Shown here: positions 1-6,657 of the stretch, piece after piece
Layout of the letters: every line of letters begins with the position of its first letter
Numbering within the stretch: position 1 is the first letter of the stretch
Position numbers and translations under genes: made by a program
The notes under the pieces: model-generated
The model's database searches: none
Told to the model about the DNA's origin: nothing
The model's input: the letters and a program-made list of their open reading frames with translations, nothing else
DNA from: Dehalococcoidia bacterium
GTDB taxonomy: Bacteria; Chloroflexota; Dehalococcoidia; UBA3495
Direction of reading: 5' to 3'
DNA length: 10,086 nt
Assembly (NCBI GenBank): GCA_002730485.1
Contig: PCAH01000100.1
Span: forward strand, 1-10,086

Positions 1-1215
1 TCTTCTGTGGCCGACGCCGAAAAGATACAGGGAGTGGCCCGTCGCATCGCAGATGTCAGTAAAAAGGGCACTGACGTGGTCGCCGTTGTGTCTGCAATGG
101 GTGATTCGACCGATGATCTTATCGCCCTAGCTCATTCTGTCTCAGACAAACCCCACCCCAGGGAGATGGACCTGTTGCTCTCAACAGGCGAGCTGGTGTC
201 CTGTACCCTACTGACCATGGCCCTGGCCGACCTGGGGCAGGAAGCGGTCAGTCTTACCGGCTCCCAGGCGGGGATACACACGGATACCAGCCACGGCCGG
301 GCATTGATCCACCGGGTGGACACAGAGCGCATGCAAAGAGAGCTTGCGGAAGGCCGCGTTGTGGTAGTGGCGGGATTCCAGGGAATCACCGAGGATAATG
401 ACATAACCACCCTTGGGCGGGGCGGTTCAGACACCACAGCAGTGGCGCTGGCGGCGGCTTTAGGGGCAGACCAGTGCGAGATTTATACAGACGTAGACGG
501 CATCTATACCTCTGATCCCAGAATCGTCCCAGAAGCCCGCAAGCTCACAGAGATCGATTACGACGAGATGTTGGAGTTGGCGAATTACGGGGCCAAGATG
601 CATCCCAGGTCCATTGAATTGGGCGCGGTCTACAACGTTCCGATCTACGTGGCTTCCAGCTTCAACGACACACCAGGGACATTGATCCACGGTATTCCTG
701 GCAAAGCCAACGAGGGTGAAATGGAAAATAGAATCAAAGCAACGGGAATCGCCTGCACCAACAACGTGGCCAAGATAACCGTGCGCAGTGTTCCTGACCG
801 TCCCGGAGTCGCTGCGGCTTTGTTTGAGCCTCTGGCCCAGTCTGGCATCAGCGTGGATACCATCGTCCAGAACACCAGCGAAGACCGTACCACGGACATC
901 AGTTTCACGGTCAGTGGGACCGATCTTCCCGCTGCGATGGCCAAGGTTGAGGAGTTGTCCAAGGAACTTGGCATGGGTGACATGATCAGCGAGGATAATC
1001 TCGCCGCTGTGAGCGTGGTTGGGTCTGGTATGCAGCACACGCCCGGGTATGCCTCCCGAATGTTCCGCGTGCTGGCAGACGGCAACGTGAACATCGACAT
1101 GATCACAACGTCGGAGATTCGTATCTCCTGCATCATCCGGCAAGAGCAGGCGCAGGAGGCGGTCAGGCTGCTTCACCGTGGTTTCCAACTCGACGAGCCT
1201 GACCCCATCGATTGA
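1..1215 (+). CDS. lysC: Aspartate kinase, 5'-truncated by the window edge
   Basis: Phosphorylates L-aspartate with ATP, the first step towards lysine, threonine, methionine and diaminopimelate; cytoplasmic. The frame is open from base 1 (SSVADAEKI), which matches the residues just after the N-terminal KFGG motif of the family, so only about 10-15 residues are missing. The GTG at position 7 is therefore not a real start. Residues below count from that GTG. The kinase domain runs to about residue 235 and shows VSAMGDSTDDL (28-38), STGE (59-62), TLGRGGSDTTAVALA (135-149), YTDVDGIYTSDPR (160-172) and the GAKMHPRS signature (195-202). Two ACT domains follow (about 253-325 and 332-395), the usual site of lysine/threonine feedback; 'SEIRISCII' is typical of the second. 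Ends TGA at 1213-1215. A glycosyltransferase follows after 85 bases, possibly in the same transcript. Which amino acid inhibits it cannot be read from the sequence. Confidence 0.96.
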   Translation, partial: SSVADAEKIQGVARRIADVSKKGTDVVAVVSAMGDSTDDLIALAHSVSDKPHPREMDLLLSTGELVSCTLLTMALADLGQEAVSLTGSQAGIHTDTSHGRALIHRVDTERMQRELAEGRVVVVAGFQGITEDNDITTLGRGGSDTTAVALAAALGADQCEIYTDVDGIYTSDPRIVPEARKLTEIDYDEMLELANYGAKMHPRSIELGAVYNVPIYVASSFNDTPGTLIHGIPGKANEGEMENRIKATGIACTNNVAKITVRSVPDRPGVAAALFEPLAQSGISVDTIVQNTSEDRTTDISFTVSGTDLPAAMAKVEELSKELGMGDMISEDNLAAVSVVGSGMQHTPGYASRMFRVLADGNVNIDMITTSEIRISCIIRQEQAQEAVRLLHRGFQLDEPDPID

Positions 1216-1218
1216 TTC

Positions 1219-1230
1219 GATCAGCTGATC
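1219..1230. other. 12-bp perfect palindrome just after lysC
   Basis: GATCAGCTGATC lies three bases after the lysC stop, in the 85-base gap before the glycosyltransferase. It has no loop and no T-run, so it is not a terminator. Perfect 12-bp palindromes are expected about two or three times in 10 kb by chance, so a regulatory role is only a possibility. Confidence 0.2.
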
Positions 1231-1300
1231 CTGGTGCCTGAACACGTAATCTCTTTCAAGTCCGCTTTCAATCCGGCTTTGATGTGTAAGGAGTAAGTAT

Positions 1301-2017
1301 TTGGCCGAGCCGTTCCTATCAGTTGTGATTCCGGCCTTCAACGAAGAACCCCGAATAGCAGAGACCCTAGCCAAAGTTACCGGATACCTCGCGGCCCAGG
1401 ATTACGAATGGGAGGTGGTGGTTGCCGATGATGGCAGCACCGATCACACCGCCCAGTTGGTAGGTCGGGTCATTGTGGAACACTCGAATGTGCGTATCCT
1501 GCGGCTGAGGCACGGCGGCAAAGGTTGGGCGGTGAAGAACGGAATGTTGGCCGCAGAAGGTCAGTACCGGCTGCTCTGCGACGCCGATCTATCCGTCCCC
1601 ATCCAGCAGGTGGAACGTCTCTTGCCTCCAAACGGTCCTGATTCCGATATCGTCTTGGGCTCCCGCGAAGCCGATGGTGCGGCGCGAATCGGAGAGCCGG
1701 TACGTCGCCATGTCATGGGGCGGCTATTCAACCTTTTTGTGAGTCGTCTGGCTGTCCCTGGTCTAGCGGACACACAGTGCGGGTTCAAGTGCTTCAGGGG
1801 AGAAACGGCCCAGAACCTGTTCCCGCGTTTGACCATCGATGGCTTTGCCTTTGATGTTGAATTGCTGCACCTGGCCCGCAAACTTGGGACTAGTTTCTCT
1901 GAGGTGGGTATCGACTGGTATTACCGGTCCCAGAGCAAGGTGCGTCCCGTCCAGGATTCGCTGAGCATGACCCTGGACCTGATAAAGATCAGATGGCGGC
2001 ACCGCAAGCTGGTCTAG
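1301..2017 (+). CDS. Family-2 glycosyltransferase, polyprenyl/dolichyl-phosphate glucosyltransferase type
   Basis: Probably transfers a sugar from a nucleotide sugar to a polyprenyl phosphate or similar lipid at the cytoplasmic membrane face. GT-A fold signatures: SVVIPAFNEE (7-16), the nucleotide-binding VVADDGSTD (40-48), HGGKGWAVKNGM (71-82) and the metal-binding LLCDADLSVP (91-100), then GSREADGA (120-127) and DTQCGFKCF (157-165). The combination of GKGxAV, DADLS and TQCGFK is typical of the Alg5/dolichyl-phosphate glucose synthase branch of GT2. At 238 residues it is only the catalytic domain, without the C-terminal membrane helices of GtrB-type enzymes. Start is TTG at 1301, chosen because AAGGAG (1288-1293) lies 7 bases upstream and the conserved SVVIPA follows at once. 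It may be co-transcribed with lysC, though the products share no pathway. Sugar and acceptor are unknown. Confidence 0.87.
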   Translation: MAEPFLSVVIPAFNEEPRIAETLAKVTGYLAAQDYEWEVVVADDGSTDHTAQLVGRVIVEHSNVRILRLRHGGKGWAVKNGMLAAEGQYRLLCDADLSVPIQQVERLLPPNGPDSDIVLGSREADGAARIGEPVRRHVMGRLFNLFVSRLAVPGLADTQCGFKCFRGETAQNLFPRLTIDGFAFDVELLHLARKLGTSFSEVGIDWYYRSQSKVRPVQDSLSMTLDLIKIRWRHRKLV

Positions 2018-2103
2018 TGTTCGTCCGGGGCCTCTCCGGTTCTTCTGTTTTCTCACTTATTTCTTACACTCACATCCCCATACCCATGTATTCTGAACAT
2101 GTT

Positions 2104-2143
2104 ACGCCTGTATCGGGCGTTCTTCGGGTTGCTGTCTAGCAAC
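2104..2143 (+). other. Two adjacent stem-loops in the 2018-2402 intergenic region
   Basis: ACGCC (2104-2108) pairs with GGCGT (2116-2120) around a short loop, and GTTGCT (2128-2133) pairs exactly with AGCAAC (2138-2143) around GTCT. They lie about 90-125 bases after the glycosyltransferase stop. The nearest T-run (GGTTTT, about 2159-2164) is too far for a classic Rho-independent terminator. They may be a weak terminator or 3'-end processing structure for the lysC-glycosyltransferase transcript, or a structured leader. Apart from these hairpins and the promoter candidate at 2192-2219, I see no gene in 2018-2402; a weak third stem, GCCCT with GGGGC, lies near 2267-2287. Confidence 0.35.
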
Positions 2144-2191
2144 GCCAAATACCAGCCGGTTTTAATTAAGATATTCATGCTGTTTTTAGGC

Positions 2192-2219
2192 TTGACCTTT
2201 GGCGAGACCATACTGTAAA
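2192..2219 (+). promoter_or_regulatory. Candidate sigma70-type promoter for the TPR gene
   Basis: TTGACC (2192-2197) matches five of six -35 bases. It is followed after 16 bases by TGTAAA (2214-2219), a moderate -10. Transcription would begin near 2226 and give a leader of about 175 bases before the start at 2403. The leader includes an imperfect stem GGTTAG/CTAAACC (2313-2338). Seen only as sequence resemblance. Confidence 0.4.
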
Positions 2220-2402
2220 TACTACATAGAGCCTAAGCATGAACTGAGCCTCGGAAAAACACCAAAAAGCCCTCTAATAATAGGGGCACGCGGACGTTAT
2301 CATTTGGTGAGAGGTTAGCAGGCTCGTAGGACTAAACCAACGGTGATGTGGCCACCCAATTTGGGGCTGAAGATCCAACTACAGCGCCAGACAGGAGACG
2401 GG

Positions 2403-3224
2403 ATGGATTCGGAAGTAACAAGCACACGCGGCAGTATCAAACTGAAGAAAGACCTTGGCAGAGAAGCCGTAAATCTTGCCGTGAACGGCGAGTGGGAACG
2501 GGCCACCGAGGTCAACAAGGCAATCCTGGAATTGTTCCCCACCGATGTTGAAGCAATGAACCGATTGGTGAAAGCGCTGATTGAAGTGGGCAGTTATTTA
2601 GACGCACGGGCCGTGCTGAACCAGGTCTTTGAGGTTACCCCGTATAACAACATAGCCAAGAAGAACCTGGCCCGGCTCGATCATCTGACCGCGAATCCCG
2701 AATTAGCCAACACCGGTGCCGGTAAACCAGCCAGAAAGGCCGCAGCACAACCGCAGACTTTCATAGAGGAGAGCGGCAAGTCAGCGACCACGTTGATCCG
2801 AAACACCCGGGGAGCAGGGTCAAGAGTCCATGTCTCTCCCTCCGACCCTGTCGTCCTTTCTCGGGACAAGAACAACGTGACTGTACGGACGTTGGACGGC
2901 GAGTTGCTCGGTCAAATCGAGCCGAAGTTGGGCAATAGGCTTGCTCGGCTTATCGACGATGGCAACAAATACTCTGCGGCCGTGGTGACGGTGAATGAAG
3001 ACGGTATCTCCATAATGATTAGAGAGACCTTCAAAGACCGCAGTCTGCACAACACAGTCTCGTTCCCGAACCATTTCCCCTCCAAGATGAACGGCAACGG
3101 CCGAACATTGTTTACAGAGAGGGTGGCCCGTCCAGTGCGGGATGAAGAGGATGATGACGACGAGGAAGAAGAGAACGTCATCGACGAAGACGCGTTGGAA
3201 GCCAGCTGGTCTGAGGACGAGTAG
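2403..3224 (+). CDS. TPR protein with HIRAN-like segment and acidic tail
   Basis: A 273-residue, probably cytoplasmic protein of unknown function; no signal peptide or membrane segment. Residues about 13-95 form two TPR-like helical hairpins (EAVNLAVNGEWERATEVNKA; then DVEAMNRLVKALIEVGSYLDA and a capping helix with YNNIAKKNLARL), suggesting protein binding. A low-complexity Ala/Pro/Lys linker (about 100-135) follows. Residues about 141-212 look like a small beta domain (VTVRTLDGELLGQIEPKLGNRLARLIDDG is its core stretch, 159-187 in part), recalling HIRAN-type domains; that link is inference. The last 30 residues are very acidic (DEEDDDDEEEE, 247-257). I chose ATG 2403 because AGGAG (2393-2397) precedes it by 5 bases, whereas GTG 2343/ATG 2346 have no ribosome site and would add 20 residues of odd composition. 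It stands alone between a promoter and a convergent cluster. Confidence 0.8.
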   Translation: MDSEVTSTRGSIKLKKDLGREAVNLAVNGEWERATEVNKAILELFPTDVEAMNRLVKALIEVGSYLDARAVLNQVFEVTPYNNIAKKNLARLDHLTANPELANTGAGKPARKAAAQPQTFIEESGKSATTLIRNTRGAGSRVHVSPSDPVVLSRDKNNVTVRTLDGELLGQIEPKLGNRLARLIDDGNKYSAAVVTVNEDGISIMIRETFKDRSLHNTVSFPNHFPSKMNGNGRTLFTERVARPVRDEEDDDDEEEENVIDEDALEASWSEDE

Positions 3225-3241
3225 TCCCCTCTTGGGGATTG
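3222..3241 (+). terminator. Weak hairpin at the end of the TPR gene
   Basis: TCCCC (3225-3229) pairs with GGGGA (3234-3238) around TCTT; G-U and A-T pairs extend it into the stop codon. No T-run follows, so termination would be Rho-dependent or weak. A second small stem, AGGTTT (3314-3319) with AAACCT (3323-3328), overlaps the stop of the convergent DUF11 gene. The convergent gap 3225-3327 holds nothing else recognisable. Confidence 0.3.
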
Positions 3242-3327
3242 AGAGGGATTCAGGGCAACGGTTGAACTTACTTAGAGTGCTTTCTCAACAGTTGCTGCAA
3301 ACCAGGATCCTCTAGGTTTTTGAAACC

Positions 3328-4761
3328 TTACGGTAGCGTCCAAGATTGAACTGCGCCATCTTGGTCTCCGAACCACACCTGCGCATCGATCACCTGTGAG
3401 TTGCCCTGGTCATCTGTGGCGGTCACGGTATAAACGTCTCTCACTGAAATCAGTGCCGTGGGCCAGGTGTACCGGTCCTCGGCGAATGCTCCGCCATCAA
3501 AGTCCACCAACAGATCACTCCAGTAATCTCCCCTCTCTATCGATGCTACGGTTGTGATAATCATGGATTTGGACTCGCCTGGGTCCAGCTCGATTTCGTC
3601 GTCGAACTTCCAAGTGACCCGCTGACGGTTGACCTGGCTCTCATCGTGCAGGTTGTGCGGCGTTTCCGTTATGTCCTCGCTTGAACTGGTGGATACGTAG
3701 GAGAATCCCTCAGGAAGCAGGTCGATGTATTCCTTGATCTCCAGTTCGGTTGAACCGGTGTTTGTCACCGTGATCATGTAGTCGATGTCAAAGGTGTAGA
3801 CGTAATCTGCGCTGCTGGTATCCGTTGAAACCAAGTCCAATGAATCCACCGTCTTGACGACTGATACAGCGTCATCTGAGCATTGGCCAGCCTGATCACC
3901 GATCTGAACGGTGGCGGTCCTGCCGTTGGTGGTCTTGCTTCCACCTGGATTTACCGAAACCTCGTTGCAATATGTGCCTGCCTGATTACTGGTGATTGCC
4001 GTGAAGGTCAGGGTCACAGATTCGCCCGAGGGAACTGTAGTACCTGCCGGCATGTGCCAGTCGAAATCCAGGTCATCAGCATCTGGGCATTCATCATGGA
4101 ACGGTACGATGACCTGGTCTGCTTGGCCGGGGATGCTCAGGATGTTGTCCGGGCCGTTACAGTCGTAGGAGAAACCCGGCGGCAGGTTTTCGTCGATCCT
4201 GGTCAGTGAAGTCGGTGAATCATCTCGGTTGGTGATCGTGATGGTGTAGAGCACCGATTCGCCTGGTTCGGGATTGGGGTTCGATACAGTCTTGGACGTT
4301 TGGAAATTCCGGTTGCCGTAGGCCGACAATGGCGGTATCAGTCCAACTGGATTATCGGCAGAGCCCCCGTTATCTGCATCCGGGTCGGTAGAATTCGGCG
4401 GAAGCACCAATTGTTGGGCAACGGAGATCGTGACATTCCTGCCGCAGGGATCGACGGTCTCGGTAGATGTTGCGCCGCTGGGGTCGGCGGGGTCTACGTT
4501 GGCTGCCAGCCAATCCGTCCAACGGGTGGTATCAGCCAGCAGATAATCCAGGTAGGCCTGGGTGCCAAGACCGCAGTATTGGCGGTGAGTGATATCAGTC
4601 TTCACCCGGGCGTCGATGCTGGTGGCCTGGGCAAGGTCCAGGGAAGCCGTAATCAACGGAACGGAGAATAGCAAGAAGCCCAAGGCGGTCAAGATAGCGA
4701 TGCCGCCCCGTTGGTCGTTTCCATTTAGCCTGGAGGCTATGGTTCGTATCAGATTAATCAT
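3328..4761 (-). CDS. Membrane-anchored surface protein with two DUF11 repeats, pilus cluster
   Basis: A 477-residue exported protein, probably part of or attached to a pilus-like surface structure. The N-terminus is basic (NLIRTIASRLNGNDQRGG) and followed by one hydrophobic segment (about 20-41, IAILTALGFLLFSVPLITA), the layout of TadE/TadG or PilX-like minor pilins rather than a classic cleaved signal. After a variable region with DPCGRNVTI, two immunoglobulin-like DUF11 repeats follow at about 153-287 and 299-440. Each has the hallmark pattern: YTITITNRDDSP...ENLPPGFSY, and YMITVTNTGSTE...DLLPEGFSY. Six cysteines (63, 106, 201, 225, 265, 294) lie in the part predicted outside, so up to three disulfides are possible. 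The C-terminus shows no LPxTG or second helix. Start ATG 4761 overlaps the stop of the preceding prepilin gene (ATGA), and GGACAGG lies just upstream, so translation is probably coupled. Exact role unknown. Confidence 0.85.
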   Translation of the reverse strand: MINLIRTIASRLNGNDQRGGIAILTALGFLLFSVPLITASLDLAQATSIDARVKTDITHRQYCGLGTQAYLDYLLADTTRWTDWLAANVDPADPSGATSTETVDPCGRNVTISVAQQLVLPPNSTDPDADNGGSADNPVGLIPPLSAYGNRNFQTSKTVSNPNPEPGESVLYTITITNRDDSPTSLTRIDENLPPGFSYDCNGPDNILSIPGQADQVIVPFHDECPDADDLDFDWHMPAGTTVPSGESVTLTFTAITSNQAGTYCNEVSVNPGGSKTTNGRTATVQIGDQAGQCSDDAVSVVKTVDSLDLVSTDTSSADYVYTFDIDYMITVTNTGSTELEIKEYIDLLPEGFSYVSTSSSEDITETPHNLHDESQVNRQRVTWKFDDEIELDPGESKSMIITTVASIERGDYWSDLLVDFDGGAFAEDRYTWPTALISVRDVYTVTATDDQGNSQVIDAQVWFGDQDGAVQSWTLP

Positions 4762-5216
4762 TGCGAACCTGTCCGCAGAGCCTCTAGCGTGAGTATGGTC
4801 TGCCCATCTCTGGTTACCGTGACGACTACTTTTTCTATCTCCCCAGTCAATCCGTCGTCAGGCACGTGGGTCTGTGCTGCGGCGGAGACGGCATAACCGG
4901 AAGGAATGTTTAAGTTGATGCTCTGGTCATCTGCGACGGATGCGTAGTTGCCTGGAGGGGCAACGTAGGCGAGGGATGACACGTACTCCATCTGGTTCCG
5001 TGCCAGGTTCTCGGCTACCGCATTCGCGTTTACCGTGTCGCTAGACCGGTGGGCCGCTCCCACTCCCATCAACACTGCTGTACCAGCAGAGGAGAACATC
5101 GCCAGGGCGATAACTGTTTCTATGAGAGTTATCCCAAGCGAGTTGGAGAAAGCGGACCGGAAGCGGTTCGCTAACTTTTCTCTTATTCTGTTGATGAGTT
5201 GTTGAGAACGTTTCAT
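4758..5216 (-). CDS. Type IV prepilin-like protein (minor pilin / pseudopilin)
   Basis: A 152-residue prepilin with an unusually long basic leader of 28 residues ending in NSLG. It is followed by ITLIETVIALAMFSSAGTAVLMG, the class III hydrophobic helix. Cleavage by a PilD-type peptidase is expected after Gly28, leaving Ile1 instead of the usual Phe and Glu at mature position 5 (Glu33). The stretch AVAENLARNQMEYV after the helix is like PilV/PulI-type minor pilins. The remainder is a small beta-rich head ending in VVVTVTRDGQTILTLEALRTG. I chose ATG 5216 because the frame further upstream encodes a Cys/Arg/Pro-rich stretch unlike a leader; the ribosome site is weak (AGAAAG). It lies 158 bases after the main pilin gene, and its stop overlaps the start of the DUF11 gene. 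No cysteine in the mature part. Confidence 0.85.
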   Translation of the reverse strand: MKRSQQLINRIREKLANRFRSAFSNSLGITLIETVIALAMFSSAGTAVLMGVGAAHRSSDTVNANAVAENLARNQMEYVSSLAYVAPPGNYASVADDQSINLNIPSGYAVSAAAQTHVPDDGLTGEIEKVVVTVTRDGQTILTLEALRTGSQ

Positions 5217-5280
5217 CAGATTCTTTCTGGAGTTTTTAAGGTCGTTTCTTCTGTGATTGCCGGATTTGGGCCAGTTTCGT

Positions 5281-5341
5281 TTTGGTCTTAAACCAAATGC
5301 GCCGGGGCATGATCGAGAACATCCCAACCCCACACCCCGGC
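5281..5341 (-). other. Structured spacer between the two pilin genes
   Basis: The 158-base gap between the pilin stop (5375) and the next start (5216) holds two inverted repeats. GCCGGGG (5301-5307) pairs with CCCCGGC (5335-5341) around 27 bases, and TTTGGT (5281-5286) with ACCAAA (5292-5297) around CTTAA. Neither is followed by a T-run in the direction of transcription. A partial terminator or RNA-processing site that keeps the major pilin message more abundant than the downstream genes would fit, but that is inference. Confidence 0.4.
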
Positions 5342-5374
5342 ACACCTTAGTTACGCATGTATTAACTTATTGGA

Positions 5375-5779
5375 TTATGGACAAGAGCCTGAAACAGCGG
5401 CCACCTGCGTAAGCATCCTTCCCGTTGTCGCCCAGGTGTAACAGTAGGTGGTGGTTGTATCCCTAACGTAGGTCGAAAGGTTCTGGGTACCTGCTCCTGC
5501 GTCAAAGTCCAAGCTGTCGGTGATGAATGCTGCGGATGCTCCCGCGGTTACGGCCGTCAACGGAGCGTCGGCCATCATAGTGTCAATCGCCGATTGAATT
5601 GCGTCCCACCCAGCGCTGGCAGCGCCGGTGTCGCCGCGGCCAGAGAACTGAATCACCAATGGCACGATTACCGCGGCCAAAGCCACGATGATGCCCACAA
5701 CAACCAGCAGTTCAATCAGAGTGAATCCTTTTTGACTCTCTGATCCTCTGCCAAGGGTTTTCTTCAACATGTTTCGCAT
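5375..5779 (-). CDS. Type IV pilin / type II pseudopilin (GFTLIE class)
   Basis: A 134-residue prepilin, the likely major subunit of a type IV pilus or type II secretion pseudopilus. The leader MRNMLKKTLGRGSESQKG (18 residues, basic) ends in Gly18. The mature protein starts FTLIELLVVVGIIVALAAVIV, with Phe1 and Glu5 (Glu23), the classical PilD cleavage and methylation site and assembly helix. The head domain is short and has only two cysteines (113 and 133), placed to form the C-terminal disulfide loop (D-region) of type IV pilins. Start ATG 5779 is preferred over an upstream TTG (5818) because AGGAG lies 8 bases before it and the leader length is normal. First gene of a three-gene minus-strand cluster with a second prepilin and a DUF11 protein. 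No assembly ATPase, platform protein or prepilin peptidase is in the window. Confidence 0.92.
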   Translation of the reverse strand: MRNMLKKTLGRGSESQKGFTLIELLVVVGIIVALAAVIVPLVIQFSGRGDTGAASAGWDAIQSAIDTMMADAPLTAVTAGASAAFITDSLDFDAGAGTQNLSTYVRDTTTTYCYTWATTGRMLTQVAAVSGSCP

Positions 5780-5868
5780 CTGGTTTTCTCCTAGTCGGGA
5801 CCCGGGCCATCGGGTCAACTATTTGTGTATCTAGACCCAATTATGCTGCGGCTATTTTTATAAAACTA

Positions 5869-5880
5869 TGACGTACGTCA
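5869..5880. promoter_or_regulatory. 12-bp palindrome upstream of the pilin gene
   Basis: TGACGTACGTCA is a perfect palindrome about 90 bases upstream of the pilin start, inside the leader if the promoter at 5952-5980 is right. It is followed (minus strand) by an A/T-rich stretch with TATAAAAAT. It could be a dimer-type operator. Palindromes of this length are near chance frequency for 10 kb, so only its position supports it. Confidence 0.3.
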
Positions 5881-5951
5881 CATTTCCAAATGGTCTAGTC
5901 TAGGAGCTTTAATTCGTGACTGATTCAGCCACTCTATCCGGTTCTTTATTA

Positions 5952-5980
5952 ACTCTAGGCCGACCATTTCTTAAGTTCAA
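5952..5980 (-). promoter_or_regulatory. Candidate promoter of the pilin cluster
   Basis: On the minus strand TTGAAC (5980-5975) is separated by exactly 17 bases from TAGAGT (5957-5952), each matching four of six consensus bases. Transcription would begin near 5945 and give a leader of about 165 bases. The repeats at 6013-6034 lie upstream of it at about -70 to -90, where an activator could bind. The gene-free stretch 5780-6252 otherwise shows only the palindrome and the weak terminator described separately. Confidence 0.35.
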
Positions 5981-6012
5981 GTTTCCGATTTACATTGTTC
6001 GAAAACGGCGCA

Positions 6013-6034
6013 AATAGAGTGTGAATAGAGTGTG
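6013..6034. repeat. 11-bp tandem direct repeat, candidate regulator site
   Basis: AATAGAGTGTG occurs twice head to tail (6013-6023 and 6024-6034) with no mismatch. A period of 11 bp, one helical turn, is typical of sites bound by tandem monomers of OmpR/PhoB-type regulators. The core ATAGAGTG recurs in inverted orientation at 5930-5937 (CACTCTAT on the plus strand), so three copies flank the candidate pilin promoter. An exact 11-bp tandem is unlikely by chance. Confidence 0.45.
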
Positions 6035-6109
6035 CATTTACAACTTGAAGCATTAAAACCTGGAGGATGACAACGGTATATCCGCGCGGGCAAAGTCCTG
6101 CTGGAGGAC

Positions 6110-6135
6110 AAAAAATGGCGGAAACCCTAGGGGTT
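6110..6135 (-). terminator. Weak terminator-like hairpin after the receiver-protein transcript
   Basis: On the minus strand AACCC (6135-6131) pairs with GGGTT (6127-6123) around CTA, and a run of six T follows at 6115-6110 after seven more bases. The stem is short and the T-run displaced, so this is at best a weak Rho-independent terminator for the genes at 7140-6253. Confidence 0.25.
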
Positions 6136-6252
6136 GCAGAGAGGAAGAGGAAGCTTAAGTAGAAGGCGATGGTTTGGAGGTGGGCGCCAGGGAACGCAGG
6201 TGGGAAGCGTGGGGCCGTCTATTCAGTAGGGATAGGACGCGGGAAGGCAGCA

Positions 6253-6576
6253 CTAGGTGAGGGTAACTATCAACACCGGAGTGGTGGGTTCGGCTTCAGA
6301 CTGCTCTCCAACTTCAACGCTGGTAACACCAGCGGCGGCAAGCAGCGTGGTCTTCAAAGGATTGGGGCTGCGTAGTCGTAGCCAAACTTCCATTCCGTCT
6401 CTCTTGGGGGTGGAGACCGTTCTTAGAAGGTGGATTTGGCGGTTTGCGCGTAGGGCCTCAACAAACTTGATCATTCCTTTTATATCCCCGGTCGTTGAAA
6501 CGTTCAGTTTCACGGGACCTTCATAATTGACATGACCCACTGGAGCAACGGTGCTGCTGGGTGGTGGGGTGACCAT
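6253..6576 (-). CDS. Small alpha/beta domain protein, possibly the C-terminal part of the adjacent receiver protein
   Basis: A 107-residue protein without signal peptide. After a Pro/Ser-rich lead (1-18) the pattern is strand (GPVKLNVSTT, 20-29), helix (DIKGMIKFVEALRANR, 31-46), two strands (IHLLRTVSTP and GMEVWLRLRS, 48-57 and 61-70), helix (PLKTTLLAAAG, 73-83) and strand (VTSVEVG, 84-90). That is the beta-alpha-beta-beta-alpha-beta order of a ferredoxin-like/ACT-like fold; family not recognised with certainty. The ATG at 6576 has a poor ribosome site (GAAGG only two bases away). The frame is open upstream for 27 more codons as far as the TGA that ends the receiver gene, and those codons read as a Ser/Pro/Gly linker. 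So the two could be one receiver-linker-domain protein interrupted by a stop codon, or two separate genes 81 bases apart. The coding look of the domain itself is good. Confidence 0.6.
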   Translation of the reverse strand: MVTPPPSSTVAPVGHVNYEGPVKLNVSTTGDIKGMIKFVEALRANRQIHLLRTVSTPKRDGMEVWLRLRSPNPLKTTLLAAAGVTSVEVGEQSEAEPTTPVLIVTLT

Positions 6577-6657
6577 TGCCTTCTTTGGAGAGGTGAGTGG
6601 TCCTTTGGATAGGTGAACAGAACCAGAGATGGGGCCTGGGTCGGAAAGGCTAGTGTC

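Noticed and set aside
460..1374. Long minus-strand open frame (304 codons) opposite lysC
   Set aside because: It is fully antisense to a clear aspartate kinase, its His/Arg/Asp-rich product fits no family, and it is explained by the codon bias of lysC.
2018..2402. Search for a tRNA, riboswitch or CRISPR array in the largest left-hand gap
   Set aside because: No cloverleaf, no recognisable riboswitch core and no spaced repeats were found by eye; only small hairpins and a promoter candidate.
4300..4671. Plus-strand frames within the DUF11 gene
   Set aside because: Shadows of the minus-strand gene, which has clear DUF11 motifs and a coupled start.
6095..6109. GTCCT...AGGAC stem next to an A-run, considered as a terminator
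   Set aside because: On the plus strand it is followed by A, and on the minus strand the T-run comes before the stem, so it has the wrong polarity on both strands.
6067..6162. Small plus-strand frame of 31 codons (or 15 from ATG 6115), with GGAGG 7 bases before ATG 6115
   Set aside because: The ribosome site is good, but the peptide is very short and matches nothing known, no promoter is visible, and the same bases form a terminator-like hairpin for the opposite strand. Ribosome profiling or conservation would be needed.
6169..6375. Plus-strand frame of 68 codons
   Set aside because: Gly/Arg-rich, no ribosome site, and antisense to the end of the small alpha/beta domain gene.
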